Origin: Colicola sp016286205
GTDB taxonomy: Bacteria; Bacteroidota; Bacteroidia; Bacteroidales; Paludibacteraceae
Reading direction: 5' to 3'
DNA length: 50,277 nt
Assembly: GCA_016286205.1 (NCBI GenBank)
Contig: JAEESF010000014.1
Span: 1 to 50,277 of the forward strand
In this document: in pieces, positions 1 to 8,500 of the stretch
Layout of the letters: every line of letters begins with the position of its first letter
Position numbering within the stretch: the first letter of the stretch is position 1
Made by a program: the position numbers and the translations under genes
Notes under the pieces: generated by a model
Seen by the model: only the letters and a program-made list of their open reading frames with translations
What the model was told of the DNA's origin: nothing
Database searches by the model: none

Positions 1-75
1 ATTTTGCCATATCACTCACTCATTCACTAATTCATTAATTCACTAATTCATTAATTCATTAATTCATTCATTCGT
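1..75. repeat. Degenerate 8-base tandem repeat (CAYTAATT)
   Basis: The window opens with about eight imperfect copies of the octamer CACTAATT/CATTAATT. The same unit recurs at 4873-4955 and 12611-12651, and a C-rich relative lies inside pheT at 46219-46274. It sits downstream of the minus-strand gene that ends at 92. No coding function is seen in it. Confidence 0.85.
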
Positions 76-91
76 AACTTTACCGAGACAT

Positions 92-397
92 CTACCTGAC
101 GTAAACGACCTGTTCTCCTGTCGGATTCTCCATCCGCCACCCATCTTTCGCCTCTGTCGTTCCAAATCGCTCGTAGTACTGTTGAAACGTCAGTGTCTCG
201 CGCAAAGTCTGCTTGTTCTGCCAGTCCAAAATGAAGAAGTATGGATTGCGACCGCGATAAGTTCCGTGTTGCTTGAGCCAATTGATTATCGACTCGTGTT
301 TCTCCGGATGTCGCGCCCATTCTTGCTCTGCGGCCTCGCGGCGGTTCGTGAAGGTCGCGTCAGGGTTGAATAGCGTCCAAAATGTGTTAAAGTCCAT
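92..397 (-). CDS. Hypothetical protein, 101 residues
   Basis: I do not recognise this protein. It is small, soluble and rich in aromatic and charged residues (Trp, Tyr, Glu, Arg), with no signal peptide or membrane segment. It is the last of three short minus-strand genes in the first 1.6 kb and probably shares a transcript with the gene at 527-940, 129 bases upstream. The start is an ATG at 397. Its size and company resemble accessory or mobile-element cargo, but no integrase or phage structural gene is present, so this is only an impression. Confidence 0.6.
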   Translation of the reverse strand: MDFNTFWTLFNPDATFTNRREAAEQEWARHPEKHESIINWLKQHGTYRGRNPYFFILDWQNKQTLRETLTFQQYYERFGTTEAKDGWRMENPTGEQVVYVR

Positions 398-429
398 AAT
401 AATTCTTTTTTAAGTGTCCCGCCCAATGC

Positions 430-495
430 CTGTAGTCCTTTTAGTCCTTAGGGGGGAGACTATAGAGGGGGGACTACAGACAAGGGACTAGACAA
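430..495. repeat. Inverted and tandem repeat in the 398-526 gap
   Basis: CTGTAGTCC (430-438) is the exact complement of GGACTACAG (471-479), giving a 9-bp stem. Within and after it, the unit GGGGGGACTAYAGA occurs about three times in degenerate form. The repeat lies between two minus-strand genes. It could be a terminator-like hairpin or another member of the short-repeat families of this genome; there is no T-run directly after the stem on the minus strand. Confidence 0.6.
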
Positions 496-526
496 TGAAT
501 AAATTTCTTTTTGGTCTACTTTTTCT

Positions 527-940
527 TTACCCTATCAACGCGATGGTAAATCCGTGCTTGATGGACTCGCTGTTGGGGTACGCCAGTTCGAGCGACTTGG
601 CCACACCTTTCATCTCCGCACGACGTTTCTTCAGGTCGTTGTTCAGCTGTTCGGCCATGGCATGGAGCGACTTGTAATAGTCCAGCGTAGCATCCTTGAT
701 ATGCGCATTCTGTTCCCATGTGTAGGTCTTCGGCCGCTGCACGCGGATCTGGAATCCATGGTAGGGAATCATACCCGTGTAGTTGCTTGGCAGTCCTTGT
801 TCGCGGATCAGTTCTTTGACGGCTTCTTCTGCTTTCGGACGCAGACTCTTGATTAGTTCTTCACTCTCGTTCATGCTGATTTGAATAGCATACATTTGAT
901 CGATTACTTCATAGTTCTTTTCCTTCAGATTGTTAGCCAT
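527..940 (-). CDS. Hypothetical protein, 137 residues
   Basis: Family not recognised. The predicted protein is mostly helical, charged and soluble: an N-terminal helical stretch (about residues 10-50), a central region with GMIPYHGFQIRVQRP (about 56-70), then a helical charged segment (about 80-115) that may form a coiled coil. There is no signal peptide. The start is an ATG at 940. A -7-like box (TACTTTTG on the minus strand, 1094-1087) lies about 150 bases upstream and could start a transcript covering this gene and the one at 92-397. Confidence 0.6.
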   Translation of the reverse strand: MANNLKEKNYEVIDQMYAIQISMNESEELIKSLRPKAEEAVKELIREQGLPSNYTGMIPYHGFQIRVQRPKTYTWEQNAHIKDATLDYYKSLHAMAEQLNNDLKKRRAEMKGVAKSLELAYPNSESIKHGFTIALIG

Positions 941-1086
941 AATTGTAAAATTTTTATGGCGTGCGTATCTCCCTTTTTGAGCATTGAGACCGAGGAGAGT
1001 TGCAGAAAGCCTCGCCGCTCATTATTTCTGCTTTAGACACGCGGGTTAATAAAAAAGTTACAGCGCCTCTCTTTCGAAAGACGCTG

Positions 1087-1094
1087 CAAAAGTA
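1087..1094 (-). promoter_or_regulatory. Possible -7 promoter box
   Basis: The minus strand reads GCAGTACTTTTGCA, including the Bacteroidetes -7 consensus TAnnTTTG. It matches the -7 region of the tRNA-Pro promoter at 18735-18742. No good -33 TTTG is seen 20 bases upstream, so the call is weak. It would drive the genes at 527-940 and 92-397. The leader in between contains the palindrome CTTTCGAAAG near 1070. Confidence 0.4.
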
Positions 1095-1167
1095 CTGCTT
1101 ATTTGGCGTAATCTACGAGACACTTGTCTCGCGTTTGTCTCATTTTTGTCTCATTTTCATTTTTTGG

Positions 1168-1575
1168 TCAGTGGCGGTTGATATTTCTTCCGAAATTCTG
1201 GCTATCTACTATCCACCCGAACTCATCGGAGAGTCGCTCGCATAGCTGCTTGCGAGTGTGGCTGTTGCAATAGCGGCGGAAAATGGGGTCCTGCTCCTTG
1301 CGCATCTCCACATACTCGCGCACCGCGTTATAGTCATTTGTGGACGGAAAATCATATTGCGCACGTAGTGCGGGTGCATAGATCGAGTGTGTCATCTCCT
1401 CTATTTTCTGCTGCGCCTGTAGCAGTTCATTGCCCGCACATAGCACACTATCAGACGCCTCATTCAGCAGAGCCAGAAGGTCCTGCTTTTCGGTCGAATC
1501 GGGCAACTGGCGCACCTTGTCCAAGGCCACGAAAAGGCGATCGAGCGAGTGATGTATGTGTGGGTTAGATTTCAT
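1168..1575 (-). CDS. Hypothetical protein, 135 residues
   Basis: Not recognised. I chose the ATG at 1575 (MKSNPHIHHSL) because the longer reading frame adds only an Arg/Pro-rich extension without protein-like character. The N-terminal half is helical with acidic and Gln-rich stretches; the C-terminal half (DPIFRRYCNSHTRKQLCERLSDEFGW) looks like a small helix-turn-helix-like or DNA-associated fold, but this is a guess. No signal peptide. It is the first of three small minus-strand genes. Confidence 0.55.
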   Translation of the reverse strand: MKSNPHIHHSLDRLFVALDKVRQLPDSTEKQDLLALLNEASDSVLCAGNELLQAQQKIEEMTHSIYAPALRAQYDFPSTNDYNAVREYVEMRKEQDPIFRRYCNSHTRKQLCERLSDEFGWIVDSQNFGRNINRH

Positions 1576-1771
1576 GATATGTACAATCGTTCGTAGGGGC
1601 CGAACGCGGGGAAAAGGGCGCAAAATTACAACAAAAATCTGACACCTGCAAATGTCCTATTTTTCCTATCAGCGAGTTACGCGATGTTGATAACTTTTGG
1701 CACGATTTTTGACGCCTACGCTTTTCCTCGCATGAGCCATTTTTGTTGTATGTTGAAAACTTTTTTTGCAT

Positions 1772-1799
1772 AAAAAAACGCACCCCGTTTGGAGTGCGT
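1772..1799 (-). terminator. Intrinsic terminator of the gene at 1863-2522
   Basis: Read on the minus strand, a GC-rich stem (ACGCAC at 1778-1783 with GTGCGT at 1794-1799, plus inner pairs) is followed directly by a run of seven T. It lies about 65 bases past the stop of the secreted protein gene. Confidence 0.8.
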
Positions 1800-1862
1800 C
1801 TAATGTTCAAAAAAAAGCTAAATTCGTAATTTTATTCGTTTTTTTTAATGGACATCGAAACC

Positions 1863-2522
1863 TTACTGAATCTTTCTACCCAAACAATCGTAGTATGCGC
1901 CGTTACTGAAAATTATCATACGACCACTTGGATTGATGAACTTGAGTGATTTCTTTTCATTCTCAATTAGTTCACTTGTGCCCGTAGTAACATCCTTAAT
2001 CTCTACAATAGCATAGTCATAATCCTCTGTAGTGTTAAAACTCAAGTCCATACCCTCAACAAAGATAATATAGAAACCAGCCTTCAACGTATAGTCAGCC
2101 TCATTAACACTTGCTTCCCATGCTGCCTGCCACTTAGCAATCACATCAGCACTTGCACCATAATCACCAATAGTAGAATAATTGTCACCATACTCAATAC
2201 AAAGGTCTGATGAAATAGCGAAATAACCATCATAACCGTCAACAGCAAAATTACTTGAATAAGATGCAATGTCAGTAATCAATCCATAATCATAAGTAGC
2301 AGTATCAAGACGACCAATCTGAACATCATATGCAGGGCTTATTTCAGAATCACCTTGCCAGATAATTTCAATAATACCTGGATCTTCTTCATCTGCATAA
2401 TAAATAGTTACTTCAGCATCTGCTTTTACTTCTTTTGCAATTTTTTTAGCTTGTAAACGTGGTGTGGCTATTGCAAAACTAGAAACTAAAATAGCCATTG
2501 AAATAGTAAAAATTTTTTTCAT
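1863..2522 (-). CDS. Secreted hypothetical protein with short C-terminal tail
   Basis: A 219-residue exported protein. It has an N-terminal signal peptide (KK, a hydrophobic core, cleavage probably after TPRLQA near residue 25), an acidic beta-rich body (Asp, Tyr, Ile; pI clearly low) and a C-terminal segment of about 35 residues ending in YYDCLGRKIQ. That end aligns with the KxxRDGKxYNAxGxEVR tail of four other exported proteins in this window, but is more diverged. By analogy the tail may be a T9SS-type sorting or anchoring signal; this is inference. It is a monocistronic unit: promoter at 2620-2651, terminator at 1772-1799. Function unknown. Confidence 0.75.
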   Translation of the reverse strand: MKKIFTISMAILVSSFAIATPRLQAKKIAKEVKADAEVTIYYADEEDPGIIEIIWQGDSEISPAYDVQIGRLDTATYDYGLITDIASYSSNFAVDGYDGYFAISSDLCIEYGDNYSTIGDYGASADVIAKWQAAWEASVNEADYTLKAGFYIIFVEGMDLSFNTTEDYDYAIVEIKDVTTGTSELIENEKKSLKFINPSGRMIIFSNGAYYDCLGRKIQ

Positions 2523-2619
2523 ACCTTAAATAAATTTTGATTTGTTAATTGTCATTGGTGATAAGTGCTTTTTTACTTTCCTCTTTACACTTTCACCGGG
2601 TTCGAAACCTTTGCGGCTG

Positions 2620-2651
2620 CAAAGGTACAAAGAATTTTTCACATGTGCAAA
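2620..2651 (-). promoter_or_regulatory. Bacteroidetes-type promoter with dyad
   Basis: On the minus strand TTTG (2651-2648), 20 bases, then TACCTTTG (2627-2620). The -7 box forms the left arm of a palindrome, CCTTTGCAGCCGCAAAGG, whose right arm lies at the expected transcription start. It serves the secreted protein at 1863-2522 with a leader of about 90 bases. Confidence 0.8.
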
Positions 2652-2659
2652 TATTTGAC

Positions 2660-2685
2660 AAAAAAAGCGACCCCGAAGGATCGCT
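2660..2685 (-). terminator. Intrinsic terminator, possibly bidirectional
   Basis: A stem AGCGA (2666-2670) / TCGCT (2681-2685), extended by CC/GG inner pairs, is followed by a T-run on the minus strand (2660-2666). A short T-run also follows on the plus strand. It ends the three-gene minus-strand unit 4266-2717. Confidence 0.8.
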
Positions 2686-2716
2686 CTTTTTCAAAAAAGG
2701 ACCAGGCTAGAGTGGC

Positions 2717-3337
2717 TTAATTAAACTTGAAGCAATAGGTGATTGTTCCGACAACTTCCGTATCACCTTTAGTGAATTTAGCTCGCTTGGCTGCATCTAC
2801 GGCGAGTTGAATAGTGTGCTTGTCGTTGACATTTCCGCCTTTCGGTTTGGCGGATATAACATCACCGTTGGCATTTACGCGGATTTCTACGACGACACGT
2901 CCGTCTTGTTTGAAATCATTTGATGGATGAGGCAGCGAACCTATTATCTCGCGGCCATTCAGACTCCACGAATTGCCGGTATATTGACCATGGCCTACAG
3001 GATTAGCTTTTTGTCCATCACCATGTCCGTTGCCAGAATTTCCATAAAGTGCCCCCATTGCATTGGCCTTTGCTATGGCTTCTGCTTCCGATTGTGCACC
3101 ACCGATATTGAACAATTCGACTTTGCCGTTGGCATAGATAATGGTCACCAAATCCTCTGTGTTGAGAATATAGGTAGGGCCATTAAGATTGTCGGTCGTC
3201 TTGTATTTGATTTCCGTCTTGGAGATTTCAAGTACCTTAGCGTCAATCTTCCGCGCATCTCTTGTGACGATAATATCTTGCGCCATTGCGCTTGCTGCCA
3301 TTATCACTGCAGCAAACAAAAAGAATAAGCGTTTCAT
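2717..3337 (-). CDS. Exported TonB C-terminal-domain-like protein
   Basis: A 206-residue protein with a cleavable signal peptide (cut after AMAQ, about residue 20). Residues 21-75 form a small beta domain common in exported Bacteroidales proteins (DIIVTRDARKIDAKV...). A Gly/His/Asn-rich linker follows (about 90-125), then a C-terminal domain (about 140-206) with the pattern GRVVVEIRVNANGDV, a helix, and TITYCFKFN, resembling the TonB/TolA C-terminal fold. The usual TonB membrane anchor and Pro-rich span are absent, so it is probably a periplasmic adaptor and not an energy transducer. It is downstream of 3349-4098 by 11 bases; the two share almost the same signal peptide. Confidence 0.75.
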   Translation of the reverse strand: MKRLFFLFAAVIMAASAMAQDIIVTRDARKIDAKVLEISKTEIKYKTTDNLNGPTYILNTEDLVTIIYANGKVELFNIGGAQSEAEAIAKANAMGALYGNSGNGHGDGQKANPVGHGQYTGNSWSLNGREIIGSLPHPSNDFKQDGRVVVEIRVNANGDVISAKPKGGNVNDKHTIQLAVDAAKRAKFTKGDTEVVGTITYCFKFN

Positions 3338-3348
3338 AGGATTAGTGG

Positions 3349-4098
3349 TTATTTGTAGTCAATTTTTTCAATCTCGATCTTGTATTTTCTATTGCGTGCG
3401 GGTTCCTCTTTGGTAATATATACACGCGTAGTACGGTTGGGATCTATGGCGGCTTGCTTGACCTGTGCAGATTGTTCATACACTACCTCATCATCTAATA
3501 GATAGATTATTTTCAGGTTTACGATATTCACGGGAGCAGGTGTTTGATTCCATAACTCAACAGTGAAGGAGCGTTTGTAATTTTCCACAATGTCGTACGT
3601 CACGCGCGGGTTTATGCTAAACTGAAACATTCTCATCGCACGATTGATGGCGTTATATATTCCTTCTGTCTCGTTTTCCCCCGTTCCTTCTGCTTCGAAC
3701 GTCGCAACCAGTTCTTGTGTTTGGGCATTTCTCATCTGAATAATGATGCAGCTTGCGTATGAAAACACTGTTACTTGCCGTCTGCCCGTATAGCCATACG
3801 AAACGATAAGCGTCCGTTCTTCCATTTCCGGCTTGATATTGGAGATGACATTGTATCCTTTTTTCATCAAGTAGCCACTAATTGCCTCGGAGGGATTGAT
3901 CGTCTTAATACCCCCACCATATACTCCATACTGATTTCCGGCTACACCGGAACTGGATGTCATACCGTTAGTTGGCACGACATAGAAAAACTTATACTCC
4001 TTCAGATTTCCTCTGACATCAGCGGTTGGTTCTTTTAATTGCGCCATGGCGCCAACAGCCATTATTGCTGCAGCGAAAATGAAGAATAACCGTTTCAT
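3349..4098 (-). CDS. Exported hypothetical protein, 249 residues
   Basis: Signal peptide (residues 1-19, cleavage after AMAQ) nearly identical to that of the next gene downstream, suggesting local duplication of the export signal or common ancestry. The mature part contains a region predicted to be alpha/beta (GYLMKKGYNVISNIKPEMEERTLIVSYGYTGRR, about 75-110) and a beta-sandwich-like C-terminus (about 165-249). The body resembles exported Bacteroidales proteins of unknown function. It lies between pmp3-like 4111-4266 (12 bases upstream) and 2717-3337 (11 bases downstream), so the three genes form one transcript from the promoter near 4298-4328. Confidence 0.7.
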   Translation of the reverse strand: MKRLFFIFAAAIMAVGAMAQLKEPTADVRGNLKEYKFFYVVPTNGMTSSSGVAGNQYGVYGGGIKTINPSEAISGYLMKKGYNVISNIKPEMEERTLIVSYGYTGRRQVTVFSYASCIIIQMRNAQTQELVATFEAEGTGENETEGIYNAINRAMRMFQFSINPRVTYDIVENYKRSFTVELWNQTPAPVNIVNLKIIYLLDDEVVYEQSAQVKQAAIDPNRTTRVYITKEEPARNRKYKIEIEKIDYK

Positions 4099-4110
4099 AA
4101 TATATAGATT

Positions 4111-4266
4111 TTATTCGTTTTTATTGAGGATGACGAGGGCGGCGATGACACCGGGAACCCAGCCGACGCAGGTCAGCAGGAAAACAATCAGCACCGAACC
4201 ACATCCACGATCCAGTACCGCCAGGGGCGGGAAAATAACCGCTAAGAGTACTTGCAGACAAGACAT
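4111..4266 (-). CDS. Pmp3/YqaE (UPF0057) family membrane peptide
   Basis: A 51-residue protein too short for ordinary gene calling. Its translation starts MSCLQVLLAVIFPPLAVLD and continues with RGCGS, a second hydrophobic segment, and GWVPGVIAALVIL. These are the hallmark motifs of the Pmp3/YqaE family: two membrane helices with a conserved FPPLAV and a GW.PG..HA-like turn. Family members affect membrane potential and stress tolerance in yeast and plants; the bacterial role is poorly defined. The ATG is at 4266; an upstream in-phase-breaking ATG at 4280 reads into a stop after 12 codons. It is the first gene of a three-gene minus-strand operon. Confidence 0.88.
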   Translation of the reverse strand: MSCLQVLLAVIFPPLAVLDRGCGSVLIVFLLTCVGWVPGVIAALVILNKNE

Positions 4267-4297
4267 AGGCTATTCGTCATTAAAACCTTTGCGGCCG

Positions 4298-4328
4298 CAA
4301 AGGTACAAATAAATTTTCACATACGCAA
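4298..4328 (-). promoter_or_regulatory. Bacteroidetes-type promoter with dyad
   Basis: Minus strand: TTG (4328-4326), 20 bases, TACCTTTG (4305-4298). The -7 box is part of the palindrome CCTTTGCGGCCGCAAAGG (4287-4304). It drives the operon 4266-2717. It is back to back with the elaA promoter at 4353-4384. Confidence 0.8.
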
Positions 4329-4352
4329 TAGATGGAATAATTTTCTCGGAAA

Positions 4353-4384
4353 TTTGCATATTTCAATTTTTTGTTGTACCTTTG
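4353..4384 (+). promoter_or_regulatory. Promoter of elaA with dyad
   Basis: TTTG (4353-4356), 20 bases, TACCTTTG (4377-4384). The palindrome CCTTTGCAGTCGCAAAGG follows (4379-4396). The ATG lies 38 bases past the -7 box, giving a leader of about 30 bases. Confidence 0.85.
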
Positions 4385-4422
4385 CAGTCGCAAAGGTTAC
4401 TTAACCATAAACACAACACTTT

Positions 4423-4872
4423 ATGTCTGACAAGCAAGCACTCGAAGCCCATATCAAGCCTTTCGATGAACTGTCGGCGGCGGAGGTGTACGAGATCATC
4501 AAAGCGCGATTCAATGTCTTCTACCTCGAGCAGCAGATACGCTATCCCGATCTGGATGATGTCGATTATCAGGCTACCCATCTCTGGCTAAGCAACCAGA
4601 AGCAGGTGGTCGCGTATGCACGTCTCTTTGCCGATGCGGAGCCGGGAGTGCTGCATATAGGCCGTATGCTCACCACCGAGCGGAGTAGGGGCTACGGACG
4701 GATGTTGATGCAGTCTATCATCGACGAAGCACGCCGACAGGGCGCCACTACGCTGCGACTCCATGCACAGACACAGGCCGTGCCTTTCTACCAACGCCTG
4801 GGCTTCCACACCGTAGGCGAGACCTTCCTCGAAGCCGATATCCCGCATATTGAGATGCGCTTGGAGCTTTAA
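4423..4872 (+). CDS. elaA: ElaA-family GNAT N-acetyltransferase
   Basis: A 149-residue single-domain GNAT protein of the ElaA type. Diagnostic features are the N-terminal ARFNVFYLEQQIRYPDLDDVD segment (about residues 28-48), which matches ElaA's RCAVFVVEQ..Y.D.D.D, the acetyl-CoA pyrophosphate-binding loop RSRGYGRMLM (about 86-95), and the C-terminal VPFYQRLGFHTVGETFLEADIPHIEM (about 120-146). The family transfers an acetyl group from acetyl-CoA; the acceptor of ElaA is not established. It is a single-gene unit with its own promoter; no terminator is obvious before the octamer repeats downstream. Confidence 0.9.
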   Translation: MSDKQALEAHIKPFDELSAAEVYEIIKARFNVFYLEQQIRYPDLDDVDYQATHLWLSNQKQVVAYARLFADAEPGVLHIGRMLTTERSRGYGRMLMQSIIDEARRQGATTLRLHAQTQAVPFYQRLGFHTVGETFLEADIPHIEMRLEL

Positions 4873-4955
4873 TGAATGAATGAATGAATGAATGAATGAG
4901 TGAGTGAGTTAGTGAATTAATGAGTTAATGAGTTAGTGAATGAGTGAATTAGTGA
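4873..4955. repeat. Degenerate 4/8-base tandem repeat
   Basis: Directly after the elaA stop come ATGA repeats grading into ATGAGTTA/GTGAATTA octamers. On the minus strand these are CATTAACT/CACTAATT, the same unit as at 1-75, 12611-12651 and inside pheT. It forms the left border of structured element copy A. Confidence 0.85.
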
Positions 4956-5186
4956 CTTTCCACTATCGACTTTTTGTTCCTATTAGGTAAGAGGGAAAAA
5001 ATGTTTTTATTGTTTTTGACCCGACGGTGTGACAAGTGCTTTACACCCTTAGGGTGTGAGGTGTAGCCGCAAGGGCTACCGAAAAGCTCGCTTTTAAGGT
5101 GGCACTTAAGGATGCAACTCGCAAGCGTGACCAGCGCGAAAATCGCTTGTAACAACGGAAGGGTGTTTTTGTAAGCGAAGCGCGTT
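4951..5186. repeat. Long intergenic repeat, copy A (pairs with 12647-12905)
   Basis: From AGTGACTTTCCACT at 4951 to the GTAAGCG motif near 5177 this stretch is collinear with 12647-12905. The first 60-80 bases are partly diverged; from about 5001 the two copies are almost identical. The structured core (5032-5150) is described separately. A short reading frame on the minus strand exists in both copies, but the substitution pattern points to RNA, not protein. Confidence 0.9.
5032..5150 (+). ncRNA. Candidate structured RNA, copy A
   Basis: Helices visible by eye: closing helix ACAAGTG (5032-5038) with CGCTTGT (5144-5150); hairpin ACACCC (5043-5048)/GGGTGT (5052-5057); hairpin GTAGCC (5063-5068)/GGCTAC (5074-5079) with loop GCAAG; hairpin AAAAG (5082-5086)/CTTTT (5091-5095) with loop CTCG; hairpin GCGT (5125-5128)/GCGC (5134-5137). 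An unpaired core GGATGCAACTCGCAA lies at 5110-5124. The diverged copy at 11390-11515 restores all these helices with different bases and keeps the core. Strand is inferred from the downstream plus-strand genes and is not proven. It lies about 430 bases upstream of the giant surface protein gene. I do not recognise the RNA family. Confidence 0.7.
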
Positions 5187-5254
5187 TTTGTTTATATTTA
5201 TTATTATCGGCGCGCAAGCGCTATTTTTATTATTTTTTTTCTATTTTTGTAAGC
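5164..5254. repeat. Two copies of a TNTTTTTGTAAGC motif
   Basis: TGTTTTTGTAAGCG at 5164-5177 and TATTTTTGTAAGC at 5242-5254, each followed by a small GC-rich dyad and a T-rich stretch. The same motif follows the other two structured elements (11541-11554, 12875-12888, 13016-13029). TATTTTTG fits the Bacteroidetes -7 consensus, so some copies may act as promoters. The rest of 5187-5400 is AT-rich spacer in which I see nothing else. Confidence 0.65.
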
Positions 5255-5377
5255 TCCGCGCATTTTCGGTTTCTTCTCTTTTTACTAGAAATCAAATAAT
5301 TTTGTGTTCTATACGGGAATCTGTTCATGGAAATATGCTACTTTTTGCCAATTTTATTTGACAAATTGCAATTTTTC

Positions 5378-5408
5378 TTGCGTATTTCAAATATTTTTAC
5401 TACTTTTG
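5378..5408 (+). promoter_or_regulatory. Promoter of the giant surface protein gene
   Basis: TTG (5378-5380), 20 bases, TACTTTTG (5401-5408). Transcription would start near 5413-5415, leaving a leader of about 165 bases before the ATG at 5579. Confidence 0.8.
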
Positions 5409-5420
5409 CGCCATAATTAA

Positions 5421-5520
5421 TAGTCCGCCGAGGTTATGCATAACCATTTGAGGCGGAGGTTTGGTAAAATGTTTCCAACCTGGAAAACTGAGTGACACCC
5501 CGACAAGGTGTCCCATTACC
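5421..5520 (+). promoter_or_regulatory. Structured 5' leader with three hairpins
   Basis: The leader holds CCGCC (5425-5429) pairing with GGCGG (5452-5456) around the perfect 14-base palindrome GGTTATGCATAACC (5432-5445), then TTTCCA/TGGAAA near 5471-5486, then GACACC/GGTGTC near 5494-5512. The upstream in-frame ATG codons would translate through these hairpins, which is why I place the start at 5579. It could be an RNA regulator or an mRNA-stabilising leader; no known riboswitch class was recognised. Confidence 0.6.
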
Positions 5521-5578
5521 TTTTAATTTTACGCGCCCCCGCGCACATATACACACACGAAAACAAACAAAAAGCGTT

Positions 5579-8500
5579 ATGAAACTACGTCTTCATTTTA
5601 TACTAGCAGCGCTGCTACTGATGGTCTCTAATCTGTCAGCTGATATCGCCGTGCTGAACTTCTACGCCGATGGCCATAATATCCTTACGGTGGATGTGGA
5701 GGCTAATCCTGCAGAGCCATACGTGCTTGCCGATATACTTTCGGCGAACGGGAAGTCTGTGACTGGTTGCCGCGACTATGATTTTATTGGATGGAAGACT
5801 GGCGGACCTATTGTCGGTGATGAGAACCCAACATCGTCTATGGTAACGGAAGTTTCACCGATTGCCAATATGAACTTATACGCGGTATATGAGAAACCGG
5901 GAGTCTTAGATGATACGTATGTTCGTATAACTTCGGCTAAAGATTTGCATGCGGGTGATCAATATATACTGGCATGCTATTATGAGTGGGATGGCGATGT
6001 TTACTATGGTCCATCTTATTGGGCGTTGGGCAGTAGTCAAGATCATAACTCTGTAATTGAAAACTATGGGGATGAGGCAACGGTGGAAGGACATAGTGTG
6101 AATTTATATGTATATGGAAGGTGCTATGTATCTGCCACCCAAATTTTTCCTAGTGCAGGAACGGTGGTTAACCCTGATAATACAATTGTATGGACGTTGG
6201 GAGGAGCCGAGGATGCGTGGACTTTCACAAATGCAGGAGATGGAAATAAACAATTGAATATTAGGCGTAATGTATATCAATTCGTATATCAAAAGGATTG
6301 GGGACCAAACCAAGGCGTGTATATCCATTCTACTCCTAACGCACAGTTGCTGACAAACCCCGGCAATACTTTCTCGATCGCGGCAGCCAATGGTGCGTTC
6401 AATTTTAGGGCGGATAATGGATACTACCTTACTTATAGCGAGGATGACGATGATTATTTCCAGACGGGAACGAGTAATTCCTGGAAATTCTATCTATACA
6501 AAAAAAGTTCGGTGTATACCTCTTTCCCGAACTGCGAAGATTGGACACTGCATTTGAACGCTGCAGATGGATTTGTTGGCAATACGGGGAAGCATGAAGT
6601 TGATATGAAAGAGGATAATCCTGGTGATGGATTCGAGCTCCCCGTTGCAACGAGACCAGCGGGTAACTGCAATGATTGGACATTTGCTGGCTGGATTGCG
6701 GAAACGCCAATAAATGGTCAAAGAAGCCCGCAATATGGAAAATCGAATGCTCCGGAACTTATCTCTGCGGGCACGACTTATCATCCAAGGTATAATGGGG
6801 AAACGCTCTATGCGGTATTCCAAAAGACAGAAACTGGAGTTACATATTATGAGCGGATTTCTAGTACTAGTGAGCTTGTCAATGGAGAAACATATGTAAT
6901 AGCAACTACGAGCAATAGAGCAGTCGCAAGTTCTAAGTATAGTACAGCGGCTTTCAATTATGAGATGATATCGGTAGTTGGAAGTGAAATTTCCAGTAAT
7001 GTAGGTGCGAATATTCAATGGACATGCGAATATAGTAATAGTAAATATAAGTTCAAGAAAGGAACAACGTATCTGTCATACAATGGAAATAATTACTGGC
7101 ACTACTATGTGGAGAATGGCACATCGCCATTTAGATTCCGGGAAGATTATTCTGGAACACTTTATTTGGCATTGTTAACAGATGGTACGAATAACTTCTT
7201 CGGAGAATATGAAGGTGACTATGACGAATTCTATATTTATAGGAGAAAAACTCATTCTGTAACAACATATACTTCATTCCCACACTGTACGCCTTACACG
7301 ATTATCCTACATACATGTGGAGGATCTATGAGCGGCGTGGATGATAATGAGAAGGTAGAGTGGACTGAGAATCTTAGTGAGGGTATTGGTTTTACCCTTC
7401 CGTCTGTTACTCCTCGATGCCCGGACGAAGGTTGGGTATTCGAAGGTTGGCTTGAAGGAGGCGATCTCGCATCTGTGGAGGAGGTGGAATTCACTGGCCT
7501 TAACACAGGACACTATGTTCCATTGAAAGATAGTATACACTTGTATGCTGTCTATAAACGCAAAACCAATAAGTTCCGTATTATGTATCACCCGACATAC
7601 ATGGTAGAAGGTGATAATTACATAATTACGGGCTATCCCAATTTGTACGATTATGCAATTAGTTCTACAAAATATTCAGACAACTATTTGTCGTATGTAA
7701 TAGCACCGTCTCCTCAAGAAGCCGAGGGTTATTATGTGACGATGGACGATGAAAATGCTATCTGGATAATGCATGGTGCTTACAATAATTGTACGTTCCA
7801 AAATTTAGCGGATAATAGCCTTTATCTACGATCCGACAATAATGGATATACAACAACCGGTGCTACGGGTACATCATATGCGTTTACCTATCATTCTTCT
7901 TCAAACGGTTTCCTTTTTGACATGAAGGATAGGGTGAATAGCAAGTATATGACTTTCAATACTACTAACAAATATTTTTATACTGCCGGTAGCTATTCAA
8001 CAAACATATATGTGTACCGCCAAATGAAGGAATATACATCTTGGCCACACTGTGATCCGTTCGTAGTTAACTTTGATGGTTGTGGAGGTACTGCCGGCGT
8101 CGCTTCTTTGGAAGAACCGGTCTTCTATGCTGGTGTAACACTTCCTAACGCCTATGCAAACTCTGACTGCTCTAAAGAAGGTTGGACGTTCGCAGGATGG
8201 TCTACCGAGCCTATCACTTCTGAGTCAGATGTGCTAACAGTGGATTTGTTACCGGCAGGTACTCATTATCGACTAAGATCTAATAATTCAACTCTCTACG
8301 CAGTATACTGTGCAAAAGAGGAGACGTATAAGAGAATCTCATCGTTAGAAGAATTGGCAATGGGTATTAACTATGTGGTTATGAATGGAAACGATACTAA
8401 GGCCATGGGCAATACTCTATACGATTCTAATAAAGAAATAGAGGCTGTAGGAGGTGTCTCCAGAAGCGGAAATGTTGTAACGAATACTAATCCTGCTCTT

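Noticed and set aside
1565..1810. 81-residue minus-strand reading frame in the 1576-1862 gap
   Set aside because: It runs through the terminator hairpin at 1772-1799, starts in AT-rich sequence and has no protein-like pattern; apart from the terminator I see nothing in this gap.
4949..5155. Minus-strand reading frame conserved in all three structured elements (also 12645-12866 and 11314-11499)
   Set aside because: The shared peptide follows from DNA similarity. Changes between copies preserve base pairing and not amino acids (for example the paired C-G to T-A change alters Gly to Asp), there is no promoter on that strand, and the frame runs into the octamer repeats.
5421..5520. Known riboswitch (cobalamin, TPP, SAM or c-di-GMP) in the leader
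   Set aside because: None of the conserved words of these classes was seen; only generic hairpins are present.
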